The notes: a model not told the origin generated them from the letters alone. Positions 28,773 to 36,984 are shown, numbered from the stretch's first letter. The stretch is 64,000 nt of DNA from Methanosarcina sp. 2.H.T.1A.6 (GCF_000979455.1 NZ_JJOY01000028.1:32153-96152), one strand, 5' to 3'. Made by a program: numbers and translations.

Positions 28773-29531
28773 TTATTCAAAGAATTTCATGTACGTTTTT
28801 TCGATTGAATCCCGATAAACAGGATTTATATTGTATATTATACTCTTTCCCATCTTATTTTCTTCAATAAGATCTGACTCCTTTAATTGTTTCATATACC
28901 AGCTAATTGTACTTTTGGAAATTCCTGTTGTAAGGGCAAGATCCCCATTGGTGTTGCATTCTTCCTTTAATATTTTCGAAATTATCTTTCGGGTAATCTC
29001 ATTTTGAAGGACTGAGATAACCAGCTTTTCATTTTCACCGTATGTGGAATTATTCTGGAAGTATAGGACTTTTCCGCGATCAATGTGAGCTTCGATCATG
29101 TTTTTCGTTTCTAGAATCTTGAGATGATGGCGCAGAGTCCCTCGGTTCAGATCCATACAATTTGCAATCTTACTAACACAGATCCCTGGATTGGCTTTTA
29201 TAAAGGCATATATATTCTTTCTCTTCATAACCCCAACAGCGTTTGAATGGTCTACCAATCGAAATCCGAGTATTGCGAAAATAAGCTTTGTAGAGAACAG
29301 CAGTATATCTATTACCGACAAGATCTGCATGATAGCCAGCCAGAGCAGGAACTGCCAGTAGGGTATTACGGTATCTTCTAATATCTGTACATCCTCTCCG
29401 GCTACGGATACTCCAAATTCATCACCTGGTGCTGGGCTTACGATATATTCCGTAGCTCCGGCTGCCATTATTAAATATAAAGAAAAAAAGAGAAGGAAAT
29501 CGATTCTCCTGCAATTAATGCTGCGCAACAT
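28773..29531 (-). CDS. Membrane-tethered winged-helix regulator with two HTH domains, copy 2
   Basis: A 252-residue regulator of the same type as 7216-8010. The start is a hydrophobic segment (residues 7-22), then ATEYIVSPAPGDEF outside the membrane, a second hydrophobic stretch (about 50-90), winged helix 1 near 95-160 (LNRGTLRHHLKILETKNMI) and winged helix 2 near 170-245 (TGISKSTISWYMKQL). The ATG at 29531 is chosen because it begins just before the hydrophobic segment and overlaps the stop of the PPC gene by 17 bases; a longer frame to 29603 would run through the end of that gene. The tether suggests that it senses something at or outside the membrane. The PPC protein upstream is the obvious candidate partner. 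Confidence 0.75.
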   Translation of the reverse strand: MLRSINCRRIDFLLFFSLYLIMAAGATEYIVSPAPGDEFGVSVAGEDVQILEDTVIPYWQFLLWLAIMQILSVIDILLFSTKLIFAILGFRLVDHSNAVGVMKRKNIYAFIKANPGICVSKIANCMDLNRGTLRHHLKILETKNMIEAHIDRGKVLYFQNNSTYGENEKLVISVLQNEITRKIISKILKEECNTNGDLALTTGISKSTISWYMKQLKESDLIEENKMGKSIIYNINPVYRDSIEKTYMKFFE

Positions 29532-30015
29532 TAAACGTGTAATCTTCAGTACCACTAACCGATTCTCCGTAGACTTTGAACATCCATGTTCCCTGTACCA
29601 CATATCCCTGTGAGGGATCTATATTAAGGCGTATCCGGCCGTTCACACTTCCGTCATAGTTATCCCGGTAAGTTCCGATTTTGCTTCCTGACGGGGTGTA
29701 AATGCTAAGAGTCAGAGAATCACTTGTATCTCCCCAATTCAAATCTACTTCAAGATAATCTACTCCTGAGCCTACGTTTACATTATGAGGTATAGTCTGC
29801 CCCTGGCTTATGTACTGGGTTGATCGTAGAGAGATAATCGAATTTTCAGTACTAAGAGAATTTTCTGTCCAGGGGCTAACAATGTAATCTTTTACGGTAG
29901 AAGCCAGAGCGTCTTCCGTGTCAGAGTTAACCGCGCATTCCTCTTCGGCCAAAACTGCAGGAACAGCTAGTAGCCCTATAATTATGCATAATACACATAC
30001 TTTCCAGGTTCTCAT
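29515..30015 (-). CDS. Secreted protein with PPC-like domain
   Basis: A 166-residue secreted protein. The signal peptide is at residues 5-23 (IIIGLLAVPAVLA), followed by an acidic stretch and, from about residue 75, a small beta-sandwich with YLEVDLNWGDTSDSLTLSIYTPSG and WMFKVYGESVSGTEDYTF, the pattern of bacterial/archaeal pre-peptidase C-terminal (PPC) domains. The start at 30015 is preferred to a frame extending to 30150 because GGGTGAC lies 4 bases upstream and the signal peptide then starts normally. A TATA-like element at 30049-30055 would give a very short leader. The regulator gene overlaps its 3' end. A copy at 7966-8300 is decayed. Confidence 0.75.
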   Translation of the reverse strand: MRTWKVCVLCIIIGLLAVPAVLAEEECAVNSDTEDALASTVKDYIVSPWTENSLSTENSIISLRSTQYISQGQTIPHNVNVGSGVDYLEVDLNWGDTSDSLTLSIYTPSGSKIGTYRDNYDGSVNGRIRLNIDPSQGYVVQGTWMFKVYGESVSGTEDYTFNVAQH

Positions 30016-30042
30016 AGTGTCACCCGAAAGTGGGTAAGAAGT

Positions 30043-30082
30043 CCAAGCATATATAGTTTCTGTAATAAGTATCGAACAATCA
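30043..30082 (-). promoter_or_regulatory. Recurrent promoter-like block (copy P4), PPC gene promoter
   Basis: On the minus strand: ATTGTTCGATACTTATT, then ACAGAAA, then TATATATGC. The TATA-like core lies about 35 bases before the PPC start at 30015, a normal archaeal promoter distance for a short leader. This gives the block its best functional context. Confidence 0.5.
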
Positions 30083-30252
30083 ATGTTATACTTCTTATTA
30101 AATATTGCTACGAAACTAAAAAATGTCCGGAAAAAGGCATAATGATACATTTTTCCAGGAATATTTCTTAAAAAAGAAGAATTTGTGAGGACGTTTATCC
30201 ATCCTCGATGTCAGGATAAAATAGTAAATGTTATAAACTATTCTGAGAAACT

Positions 30253-30660
30253 TCATAGGAGCTGCTTTCCGGCTCCTGCTCCGGATTTGCACTCATAAAC
30301 TTCCGTGATTTTCATGACGGCAAGGGCTTTTGCAGGGAACCTGTCTCCCATACTCTTGACCATCTTATGCATCTTCTCGTAGTCTTCCCCTCCGGTCTTT
30401 ATCTCAAAGTCCCCTTTTATCTGGTAACACCCCTTAACCTCAGGGCCCCATACGTAAATCGCACCCCTCGGGTTTTCTTCAAGGTTCTGGCGGGTCTTAT
30501 AAAAGTAGTTGTCTGCAATCCAGATAGTTTCTCTGTCTTCCTGGAGCTTACAAAAGCCGATTGGTATTACGTTCGGGTCTCCGTTTCCGGAGGCAGTTGC
30601 AAAGGGAAAAACCTTCATTTTTGCAAAATCTTCTACCATTTCGCTGCTCAATTTGACCAT
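30253..30660 (-). CDS. Pyridoxamine 5'-phosphate oxidase-like FMN-binding protein
   Basis: A 135-residue protein of the PNPOx-like split-barrel superfamily. The N-terminus has FPFATASGNGDPNVIPIGF, the usual first strand pair, followed by IWIADNYFYKTRQNLEENPRGAI, where the K-T-R-x-N-L segment is the common cofactor-contact helix, and a final GDRFPAKALAVMKITEVYEC strand. These small proteins bind FMN or F420 as dimers; which one and which substrate cannot be told. The ATG has GGGGTGA upstream. A dyad around a TATA-like element lies 48-78 bases upstream, suggesting regulated transcription. It is not part of the pdx genes at 34-36 kb. Confidence 0.8.
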   Translation of the reverse strand: MVKLSSEMVEDFAKMKVFPFATASGNGDPNVIPIGFCKLQEDRETIWIADNYFYKTRQNLEENPRGAIYVWGPEVKGCYQIKGDFEIKTGGEDYEKMHKMVKSMGDRFPAKALAVMKITEVYECKSGAGAGKQLL

Positions 30661-30707
30661 TCAATTCACCCCTTCGTTAGATCTGTTTTTGTTGGAATAA
30701 TATACTC

Positions 30708-30738
30708 TTACTCTACTATTAAATATATAGTAAGGTAA
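30708..30738 (-). promoter_or_regulatory. Operator-like dyad around TATA of the PNPOx-like gene
   Basis: TTACTCTACTAT (30708-30719) and ATAGTAAGGTAA (30727-30738) form an inverted repeat with 10 of 12 pairs around TAAATAT. The AT-rich centre with ACTATATATTTAAT on the minus strand is a likely TATA box, so a bound regulator would block or place the basal factors. Confidence 0.4.
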
Positions 30739-31481
30739 GGAGTTGGAGATATATTGATTATAAACAATTAAAGAGCGACAAATATATGAGCTCATCCCAA
30801 AACCAATTTTATTCTCAAATCATTAAATTTTTAGAATGGTTTTTCGTGATCTGAAACTCGATTGATTACTCGGAATACTGGATTCAGAGAAGCAAATTTT
30901 AAGTTTTGGGATCGGCTCTATAAGAAATTGGTTATCGGATATAGGTGCAAAAGAAGAACACTGTTCTGAAATTCGTAAAAAATAAAGCCATTTGAAGTGA
31001 ATGAAAACAAAAATTTATTTTAAAAGGTCTGAATTCCCACTAAAATTAAATTATCATTGGAATATATTTATAAGCATCTGTCTGAATGGATCTCCTTTTC
31101 CAAAGAGAGGAGATTGGTTTACTCAAATTCGGATGAAATTTTATGATTATTTTTGAAATTGAAGAAAAACCAGAAAAAATTGAAAAGACGCTGATTTTGC
31201 TTCCTTAGTTTATCCTGTTTCTATCGGCAAAACTTCTTCTCTTCCAAATATATTATAAACTTCCTGTAATTTCAGAATGAGTAAAAGGAAAAGGCAAGTC
31301 TGCAAGTTTATCTGAATAATTTGTCCTTGGGGATGCGTACAAGGGATTCCAACAGGCGTCATTGGGACAAAAACGTCAGTGAATTTTTGTTTTGGGCCAC
31401 GTTTCCCAATATTTATATGCTATATTTATATACTATATTATTTTTTATACAACGTCGCCTGGATATTAGGGAGTATCAGAT
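30739..31481. other. Intergenic region with a MITE-like element
   Basis: About 740 bases without a supported gene. It contains the inverted-repeat element at 30788-30918. A 100-codon plus-strand frame at 31321-31623 runs into the PH-domain gene and has no features of a real gene. Confidence 0.5.
30788..30918. repeat. MITE-like element with 16-bp terminal inverted repeats
   Basis: GAGCTCATCCCAAAAC (30788-30803) and GTTTTGGGATCGGCTC (30903-30918) are inverted repeats with 14 of 16 matches. The 131-bp element has no coding capacity and is flanked on both sides by TAT, which could be a 3-bp target duplication. A non-autonomous derivative of an insertion sequence is the best guess. Confidence 0.45.
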
Positions 31482-32927
31482 TTATATGTATCCACCAAAA
31501 TCAGAATACCACCTGCTGATCATTGCACTTTGTTCCTTATCCATACCGACCAATTTTTTACTGGCAGTAATGCTGCCGGAGGCAATCGCTACATGCAATG
31601 TAGTCAGTTTACGTTTTATTTGAAAATAGGTGTTAGAAACAGCTAGAGACTGTATTCTCTGCCTGGGAACTATAGTAGTAACCTTACCCAGGGTCCTTGA
31701 ACTGATAAGCAGTTTATTATTCTGTATATTAAAGCCTGCATCCTGATATTGAATAAAGCCCAGCCAAACTGCCAGAGGCCACAGCAGGAGTGAGAACCAG
31801 CCATAAGGTATGAAGAACATTGCTAATATAGTTACAAGAAATGCCGGTATAAGATTTATTAAAATATACCTTATCCGTGAACGGATAGGAAGCTGTTTGG
31901 TTTCAAGGGGGACAGCAAACTCAGGCAGGACCTGTTCTAACAATTCCTTTACCTGTCTATGAGGAATTATCGGAAAAAGAACACTAGATTCGCCTTTTTC
32001 TCCGGCATTGCTGATACTGACTACCTGAATACTAACCATTCCAAACGGTTGACGCAGAACGTTTTCTACTACGCGTACAGCCTGGATTTTTTTAATTGGT
32101 ATGGTGAGCTGCTTTTTTTCCATGAGACCGCGATTAATTTTTATATTATTATCCATACGTATGAGTTCAAAGCCGCCAAATTTAATAAAATTCCCTAACA
32201 GTGACAGAACCCAGGCAAGTAAAAATATGACTAAAACAACAAGTATAATAGTAGTTATTGTTTTGCCAGCAATCTCATTTACATAATCCCCTATAATATT
32301 CCATATGTTGAGATCGGGAAAGATCTCTTCCAGTTGCGAGAATATCACAAATAAACCTACCAGTACCACCCCAATGCTGTTGGAGGTGCTGGACAGAATG
32401 AACAAATCACGGGTTGAGAGCCGGAAAATTTCTCCTGTATGTCGATCTTCTGTTTCCCGGTATTTTTGGGCCGGTATGGGTCGTTTACTTTCCAGAATAT
32501 ACCGGAGCTCTTCTGCCCTTTTCTTGGAAATAGCAGGCAGGACCAGTTCGGCTTTGTCCCCCCCGCCGGCTGTTTCTACCTGCAGTTTCACCAGACCGAA
32601 TATGCGCTGAATTATTCCGGCAGATACCTGAACTGCTTGAACTCGTCCAAAACTAATGAATCGTTTTTTCTTAACGAATATACCGAATTCCAGATGCAGT
32701 TCATCATCCTGAATATAATATACATAACGCAGCCAGTAAACTATTATATATAACACATACAGCAGCAGTATTACAGGCAATACAAAAAAAAACCACCTGC
32801 GAATTTCGTTTTGCCCAAATACCAGAATAATAAGTGGCAGTAAAGATTGAATCCGTTTATAAATATTACCTATCAAAAACTCCAGTATTGCTGCTGGATG
32901 CAGGCGTTGTGGTTCATACATCTTCAT
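31482..32927 (-). CDS. Membrane protein with three bacterial PH (bPH_2) domains, YdbT-like
   Basis: A 481-residue protein in which membrane helix pairs alternate with three bacterial pleckstrin-homology domains. Helices lie near residues 28-62, 185-265 and 365-400. The PH domains are near 70-145 (IQDDELHLEFGIFVKKKRFISFGRVQAV), 265-340 (MDNNIKINRGLMEKKQLTIPIKKIQAV) and 400-475 (IQNNKLLISSRTLGKVTTIVPRQRIQSL). Each contains the R/K-I-Q-x-(V/L) strand typical of the family. Bacterial YdbT and YdbS are encoded side by side, as here. Its start overlaps the end of the YdbS-like gene by 14 bases. The function is unknown; a role in envelope stress or membrane protein assembly is guesswork. Confidence 0.8.
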   Translation of the reverse strand: MKMYEPQRLHPAAILEFLIGNIYKRIQSLLPLIILVFGQNEIRRWFFFVLPVILLLYVLYIIVYWLRYVYYIQDDELHLEFGIFVKKKRFISFGRVQAVQVSAGIIQRIFGLVKLQVETAGGGDKAELVLPAISKKRAEELRYILESKRPIPAQKYRETEDRHTGEIFRLSTRDLFILSSTSNSIGVVLVGLFVIFSQLEEIFPDLNIWNIIGDYVNEIAGKTITTIILVVLVIFLLAWVLSLLGNFIKFGGFELIRMDNNIKINRGLMEKKQLTIPIKKIQAVRVVENVLRQPFGMVSIQVVSISNAGEKGESSVLFPIIPHRQVKELLEQVLPEFAVPLETKQLPIRSRIRYILINLIPAFLVTILAMFFIPYGWFSLLLWPLAVWLGFIQYQDAGFNIQNNKLLISSRTLGKVTTIVPRQRIQSLAVSNTYFQIKRKLTTLHVAIASGSITASKKLVGMDKEQSAMISRWYSDFGGYI

Positions 32928-33408
32928 CCACTACCCGGGCTAATACTGAAATCTTTTCTCGTAGTTCAGCGGCTACATCATCTGCAAGTGCAGGTATTTC
33001 ATACTCATCCGCTGCAGTTGATACAGTTACCGTAGAAATCCCAAAATGACGCATTAATGGTCCCTGTACAGTATCAACATGCTGGATGCGTACCATGGGA
33101 ATTAAAGTACGGTATTTAATAAACATACCATGATAAAGATCAATCTGGTGTTCAGAAACATCGTAACGCCACGTTTTCCATAGAATATTCGGAATCACCG
33201 TGATATCCAGTAAAGTTATAAGCAGTACCAAAACTATAATAATAGATAGAATCCAGCCAGGCCAGTTCCAGAGCCTCATGGCACCATAATAAGCCAGAGG
33301 TACCAGCCAATACAAAACCGAGCCGAGCAGTCCCGACCAGCGCCAGTATGAGACCGCTTTTCCGTCTAACTGATGACTGGGAATAGTTTGCAAAAAGTCC
33401 GCCTTCAA
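32914..33408 (-). CDS. Membrane protein with one bacterial PH (bPH_2) domain, YdbS-like
   Basis: A 164-residue protein with two membrane helices (about residues 25-45 and 52-75) and one bPH_2 domain (80-150), including YDVSEHQIDLYHGMFIKYRTLI and the MVRIQHVDTVQGPLMRHFGI strand-turn that is the hallmark of the YdbS family. It is translated just before the three-domain partner, whose start lies inside its last codons. The two probably form one membrane complex. Confidence 0.8.
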   Translation of the reverse strand: MKADFLQTIPSHQLDGKAVSYWRWSGLLGSVLYWLVPLAYYGAMRLWNWPGWILSIIIVLVLLITLLDITVIPNILWKTWRYDVSEHQIDLYHGMFIKYRTLIPMVRIQHVDTVQGPLMRHFGISTVTVSTAADEYEIPALADDVAAELREKISVLARVVDEDV

Positions 33409-34260
33409 GAATAAAACCCACTTTCGTCAGGTAAACATACTAATCCTTTTTATATCTTACCGTTATTGATTATCAGTATAGTTTGTGAATTTCTTTAATA
33501 TTAATCATTTTGAACTGTTGACAATATCCTATCAAATTTAGGTTTACAGTGTAGAAATTATCCAAACCACTTTAAATATTTGACCCTTCGCTATTTTCTT
33601 GCGGGTAGTTTATATTCACTTCTTATGTGTGGAGGCAATATCTAAGTATTTTTTGTAAAAATAACCGTTATTAAGCTTTTAAAGCTCAAAATGAGGCAAA
33701 TTAACCATTTATATTCAATCAAGCTAAAATTAATTTTAATTACTGCTTTTGACTCGTTTTTTGTTAGATTCAGATTGTTGTTTAAAATAGGGGGCAATAA
33801 GGTTTTGAATCTGAAGTTAAGGGTTTATAATTTCTCAAATAAAAAATAAAATGTTTTTTATATGTACTTTAATCGGGGAAGCACTATTATACTTAAGCTA
33901 CTAAAAAAGGTTAAGTAACCCTTAAAAAATTGATGATTTTTAGAGGACCCTAAAAAGAAATATTCACTAAGAATGTAAACCTGTTGAAGAAATATATTAC
34001 TCCTGAAACTGACAATACGATGGAACAGATATTTTCTTTGATAGGTGATATCGTAGATAAGGCAAGATTATTCAAAATTGCTTAATCATGAGATATAAAA
34101 TGAAAAGAATATTATATGATTTTTATAAAAACCACAAATCAAAAAAGGAAGGAGAGAGTACGTGAAAAACAAATAATCACGTACTTTAATGCCAAAGAAA
34201 CAAATGAAAAAAATCATGGTCAGCTACAGGATAAACCCATTAACCTGACCCCTGTAACTC
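33409..34260. other. AT-rich intergenic region with a transposase-tail relic
   Basis: About 850 bases, strongly AT-rich. The only supported element is a short plus-strand coding relic at 33972-34085. A weak GGGTAGTT hairpin near 33583-33610 resembles the TnpB-type ends seen elsewhere but is too degenerate to claim. Confidence 0.45.
33972..34085 (+). pseudogene. Possible transposase C-terminal relic
   Basis: A 37-codon frame ending in a stop gives VNLLKKYITPETDNTMEQ followed by IFSLIGDIVDKARLFKIA. The composition and the TxxTMEQxFSLI pattern look like the C-terminal part of an insertion-sequence transposase, but there is no start, catalytic part or inverted repeat. The frame just upstream (KKKYSLR) seems to continue it after a shift. 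The family is not assigned. Confidence 0.3.
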
Positions 34261-34860
34261 TTAACAGTTCAAAATCTTATTTAGGAAATATTGGTGAATG
34301 CGCAGGTCGTCGGTTAGTTCTGGGTGGAATGCAAGTGCCAGCACATTTCCCTCCTCTGCAGCAATAATCATGCCTTCAAGCCTTGAAAGTACGCGCACAC
34401 AAGGCCCGCAGCTCACGATTCCGGGAGCCCGGATAAACACGCCGGTAAAAGGAGAGTCAAGAATAGCCACATCAAGCTCCGCCTCAAAAGAATCTCTCTG
34501 CCTCCCAAAAGCGTTCCTGTTGACTTTCGTATCCATAATCCCAAGCAGTTCCTGGCTGGTCTTTGCCACCTGCTCATTCCCTTCCTTTGCAAGCACAATC
34601 AGCCCTGCACAGGTCCCGAGAATCGGAATTCCCCTTGCAGCCGCCTCCTTAATCTCCTCTGCAATCCCCTCACGGGCAAGCAGCCTGCAAAGCGTCGTAC
34701 TCTCCCCGCCAGGAATCACAATCCCGCTGCACTCCGGCACAATTCCCTTATGCTTTATCGCAACTACCTCAGCTTCAACCCCTCTCTCTGCAAGGGCTCT
34801 CTTCAAAGCATCAACATGCTCAGAAACCGCTCCCTGAATAGCGATTACACCTATTTTCAT
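34261..34860 (-). CDS. pdxT: PLP synthase glutaminase subunit PdxT
   Basis: PdxT releases ammonia from glutamine and passes it to PdxS for de novo pyridoxal 5'-phosphate synthesis. The 199-residue class I amidotransferase has the family start KIGVIAIQGAVSEH, PGGESTT near residues 47-53, the nucleophile elbow GTCAGLI with Cys near 79, and the His-Glu of the triad in FHPEL near residue 180. The ATG at 34860 is preferred to the one at 34872 because GGTG lies before it and all family members begin here. pdxS lies 281 bases upstream on the same strand, with a set of hairpins in between. Confidence 0.95.
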   Translation of the reverse strand: MKIGVIAIQGAVSEHVDALKRALAERGVEAEVVAIKHKGIVPECSGIVIPGGESTTLCRLLAREGIAEEIKEAAARGIPILGTCAGLIVLAKEGNEQVAKTSQELLGIMDTKVNRNAFGRQRDSFEAELDVAILDSPFTGVFIRAPGIVSCGPCVRVLSRLEGMIIAAEEGNVLALAFHPELTDDLRIHQYFLNKILNC

Positions 34861-35018
34861 TAAAAACACCATTTTCCAAAATTAATCCTTTATTTGTTGA
34901 TCAAAAAATGTAAAAAATTAAATAAATTTTATTCTTACAAACCTGCAAGAATAAATCTGTTTTTAAAAAATTGAATTTTAGCCTCTTGAAAGAAGCTAAT
35001 TATTATATCCGTAAATTA

Positions 35019-35133
35019 GTCCTCTTGAGCGAAGCGAAAAGGACTGCGTGCTGTTGCACTTGCAGTGCAACTCCCAGGAAATCTCCGATTTCCTGTGATC
35101 CCGAATCGCAATTCGGGTGGCGCAACTCGGGAT
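35019..35133. repeat. Run of four hairpins in the pdxS-pdxT gap
   Basis: Hairpin 1 is imperfect (GTCCT 35019-35023 with AGGAC 35040-35044). Three perfect ones follow: GTTGCACT/AGTGCAAC (35053-35060 with 35064-35071), CAGGAAAT/ATTTCCTG (35075-35082 with 35088-35095) and CCCGAAT/ATTCGGG (35100-35106 with 35111-35117). ATCCCGA (35098-35104) can instead pair with TCGGGAT (35127-35133), which excludes the last hairpin. No T-run follows on the minus strand. Either a dispersed palindromic repeat or a structured RNA between the two cistrons. Confidence 0.6.
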
Positions 35134-35141
35134 TGTGGTTT

Positions 35142-36038
35142 TTACCAGCCGCGTTCCTGAAGAGCTTCCTCGACAGGGATCGTGTCTACGCTGATGCCTT
35201 TCATTCCGGCGCCTATGCCTTTTGAAATCTCGGCAAGTTTTGCAGGGTTGTCGTAGTTATTTACGGCTTCAACGATTGCTTTTGCCATCTTTTCAGGGTT
35301 TTCGGCTTTGAAAATTCCTGAGCCTACAAAAACTCCGTCTGCACCAAGGCGCATCATAAGAGCTGCATCAGCAGGGGTTGCAACTCCGCCAGCTGCAAAG
35401 TTTACTACAATCAGGCGCTGCATTTTAGCGGTTTCCATTACAAGTTCGATAGGAGCTTCGATTTCCCTGGCAACCATTATCAGTTCTTCTTTTGTTTTGC
35501 CTGCAAGGGCACGGATTTCGCCCTGAATCTGCTTCATGTGCTTTACTGCCTGGCTGACGTCTCCTGTTCCTGCTTCTCCTTTCGTCCGGATCATGGCTGC
35601 CCCTTCGTTGATCCTGCGGAGAGCTTCTCCGAGGTTCCTGGCTCCGCAGACAAAAGGCACTGTAAACTGTGTCTTGTCTATGTGATAGAAAGGATCGGCG
35701 GGGGTAAGGACTTCGGATTCATCTACCATGTCAACGCCGAGTGCTTCCATGATTTCAGCTTCGACGAAGTGCCCGATCCTTGCCTTTGCCATTACAGGGA
35801 TAGTAACCGTATCAATGATTTGCTGGACGATCTCGGGATCTGCCATACGGGCAACTCCGCCCTCTTTTCTGATATCTGCAGGGACAGCCTGAAGGGCCAT
35901 AACAGCAACTGCTCCGGCTTCTTCTGCGATCCTGGCCTGTTCCGGAGTTGTCACATCCATGATCACACCCCCCTTCTGCATCCTAGCAAAGCCCCTCTTG
36001 ATAAGTTCGGTCCCGTGTCTCAATTTTTCAAAGTCCAT
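35142..36038 (-). CDS. pdxS: PLP synthase subunit PdxS
   Basis: PdxS condenses ribose 5-phosphate, glyceraldehyde 3-phosphate and ammonia from PdxT into pyridoxal 5'-phosphate. The 298-residue TIM barrel starts [18 protein letters not shown], with MDV strand Asp near residue 25, the catalytic Lys region [12 protein letters not shown] near 80-90 and [17 protein letters not shown] near 200-217. The ATG at 36038 is preferred to 36047, since GAGGATGA serves as ribosome binding site and covers the upstream ATG. The length is normal. It is first in the pdxS-pdxT unit. Confidence 0.96.
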   Translation of the reverse strand: MDFEKLRHGTELIKRGFARMQKGGVIMDVTTPEQARIAEEAGAVAVMALQAVPADIRKEGGVARMADPEIVQQIIDTVTIPVMAKARIGHFVEAEIMEALGVDMVDESEVLTPADPFYHIDKTQFTVPFVCGARNLGEALRRINEGAAMIRTKGEAGTGDVSQAVKHMKQIQGEIRALAGKTKEELIMVAREIEAPIELVMETAKMQRLIVVNFAAGGVATPADAALMMRLGADGVFVGSGIFKAENPEKMAKAIVEAVNNYDNPAKLAEISKGIGAGMKGISVDTIPVEEALQERGW

Positions 36039-36460
36039 GAATGTCATCCTCTTTGTTTTGATCAGATTTCTAAGATATATTGCCGTGGGAAATCTTTTCC
36101 ACAGATGAAACGGCCATCAAGTCCTTTCCACCAGTTACAACCAACAGGTTGCGGTTTTCAGTATGCTGTTTCTCCAGTGAATTGTGAATACGCTCAATAG
36201 TTAAAAGCATTATTTAAGCTATTCCTTAATTCCGGAGTACAGAGTAAATTAACTTACAACGATTTAACATTTTTTCTTTTTTTACTGAGACTTAACACTT
36301 TTAATGACTGCCTGTTTCTCCGGTTATTTATCCCGAATATACTTCGGAGCCTGAATGAAATTCTTTGCAGTACTTTTAAAAAGCACTTTTATAAGTTAAC
36401 TTTTCGGTTTGATCTATCTATCTATCTCAGTTTTCATATAATTTCAATCTTTATAATATA

Positions 36461-36566
36461 TCCGGTAATTTACGATCTGATTACGGAGATTAAACACAGG
36501 AAGTAAGATTAAATATGAATCTCCAACGCTCAGTTCTCCGATATAAAGTTTTTGTAAATTACCGGA
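36461..36566. repeat. MITE-like element with 13-bp perfect inverted ends
   Basis: TCCGGTAATTTAC (36461-36473) and GTAAATTACCGGA (36554-36566) are perfect inverted repeats. ATCTTT (36448-36453) and AAAGAT just outside continue the pairing after a bulge, and GGAGATT/AATCTCC pair inside. The whole can fold into a long branched hairpin and has no coding capacity. Confidence 0.45.
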
Positions 36567-36653
36567 AAGATGAGATGTGAAGCTCTTTTTAAGGGGGATA
36601 TATGCTTCTCTAATATATTTTCATGCGTCTTCGGTTAAGTGAGGAATCATGAT

Positions 36654-36686
36654 AAATTGCATTTAAATTGCATTTAAATTGCATTC
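36654..36686. repeat. Three 11-bp tandem repeats
   Basis: AAATTGCATTT occurs three times without spacing (36654-36664, 36665-36675, 36676-36686, the last with a final C). They lie about 300 bases before the 36985 start and could be a regulator array or replication slippage. Confidence 0.5.
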
Positions 36687-36984
36687 ATTTCCACAATAGA
36701 TGTTCAAAATTTTATCAGAGCTGGAGATGGAGCAGAGTATCGATTTTCGGTAAACATGGCTATATTTGAGGCAGACTTCTGATGTGAAATCGATAGCCTA
36801 AGAAACGAATATTCCTTTACCGATGACCAATGAATATATTTTATATTTCAGACAGAGACACGAGGGAAGACATGAAAAAACAATTATAATATGTGTTGAA
36901 TCATCATATACAAGGTATTTTTTTGCCGGGGTAGTTTCTGGATTTCAGGCAATTACTATTTACTTACGTCAGGGGGATTGGAAA

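Larger units (their letters stand above)
28730..30365. repeat. Segmental duplication, intact copy
   Basis: Counterpart of 7190-8650 in the same orientation: regulator, PPC gene, promoter block and the 3' third of the PNPOx gene. The genes here are intact, so this is likely the parent. Similarity runs through coding and non-coding parts alike, which shows duplication of a DNA segment and not repeated recruitment of gene families. Confidence 0.6.
36039..36984. other. Intergenic region with an inverted-repeat element and short tandem repeats
   Basis: About 950 bases between the divergent pdxS and 36985 genes. It holds the 106-bp inverted-repeat element at 36461-36566 and three 11-bp tandem repeats at 36654-36686. 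A CTAT run occurs near 36413-36427. No gene is supported; a frame upstream of 36985 is only the extension of that gene. Confidence 0.5.

Noticed and set aside
30253..30660. Assignment as true pyridoxamine phosphate oxidase (PdxH)
   Set aside because: The protein is too short and belongs to the broad PNPOx-like split-barrel group; PLP is made here by PdxS/PdxT.
33583..33620. A fourth TnpB-type end (ACCC, TT, CGC, loop, GCGGGTAGTT)
   Set aside because: The stem needs a two-base bulge and a long loop, and the TTGAC/TTCAC part is not next to it. Too degenerate to list as a copy.
34116..34367. 83-codon plus-strand frame overlapping the end of pdxT
   Set aside because: It runs antisense into pdxT and has no recognisable features.
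36823..36984. Upstream extension of the 36985 surface protein
   Set aside because: It would put 54 residues ahead of a normal signal peptide, and the internal ATG has a strong AGGGGGA.
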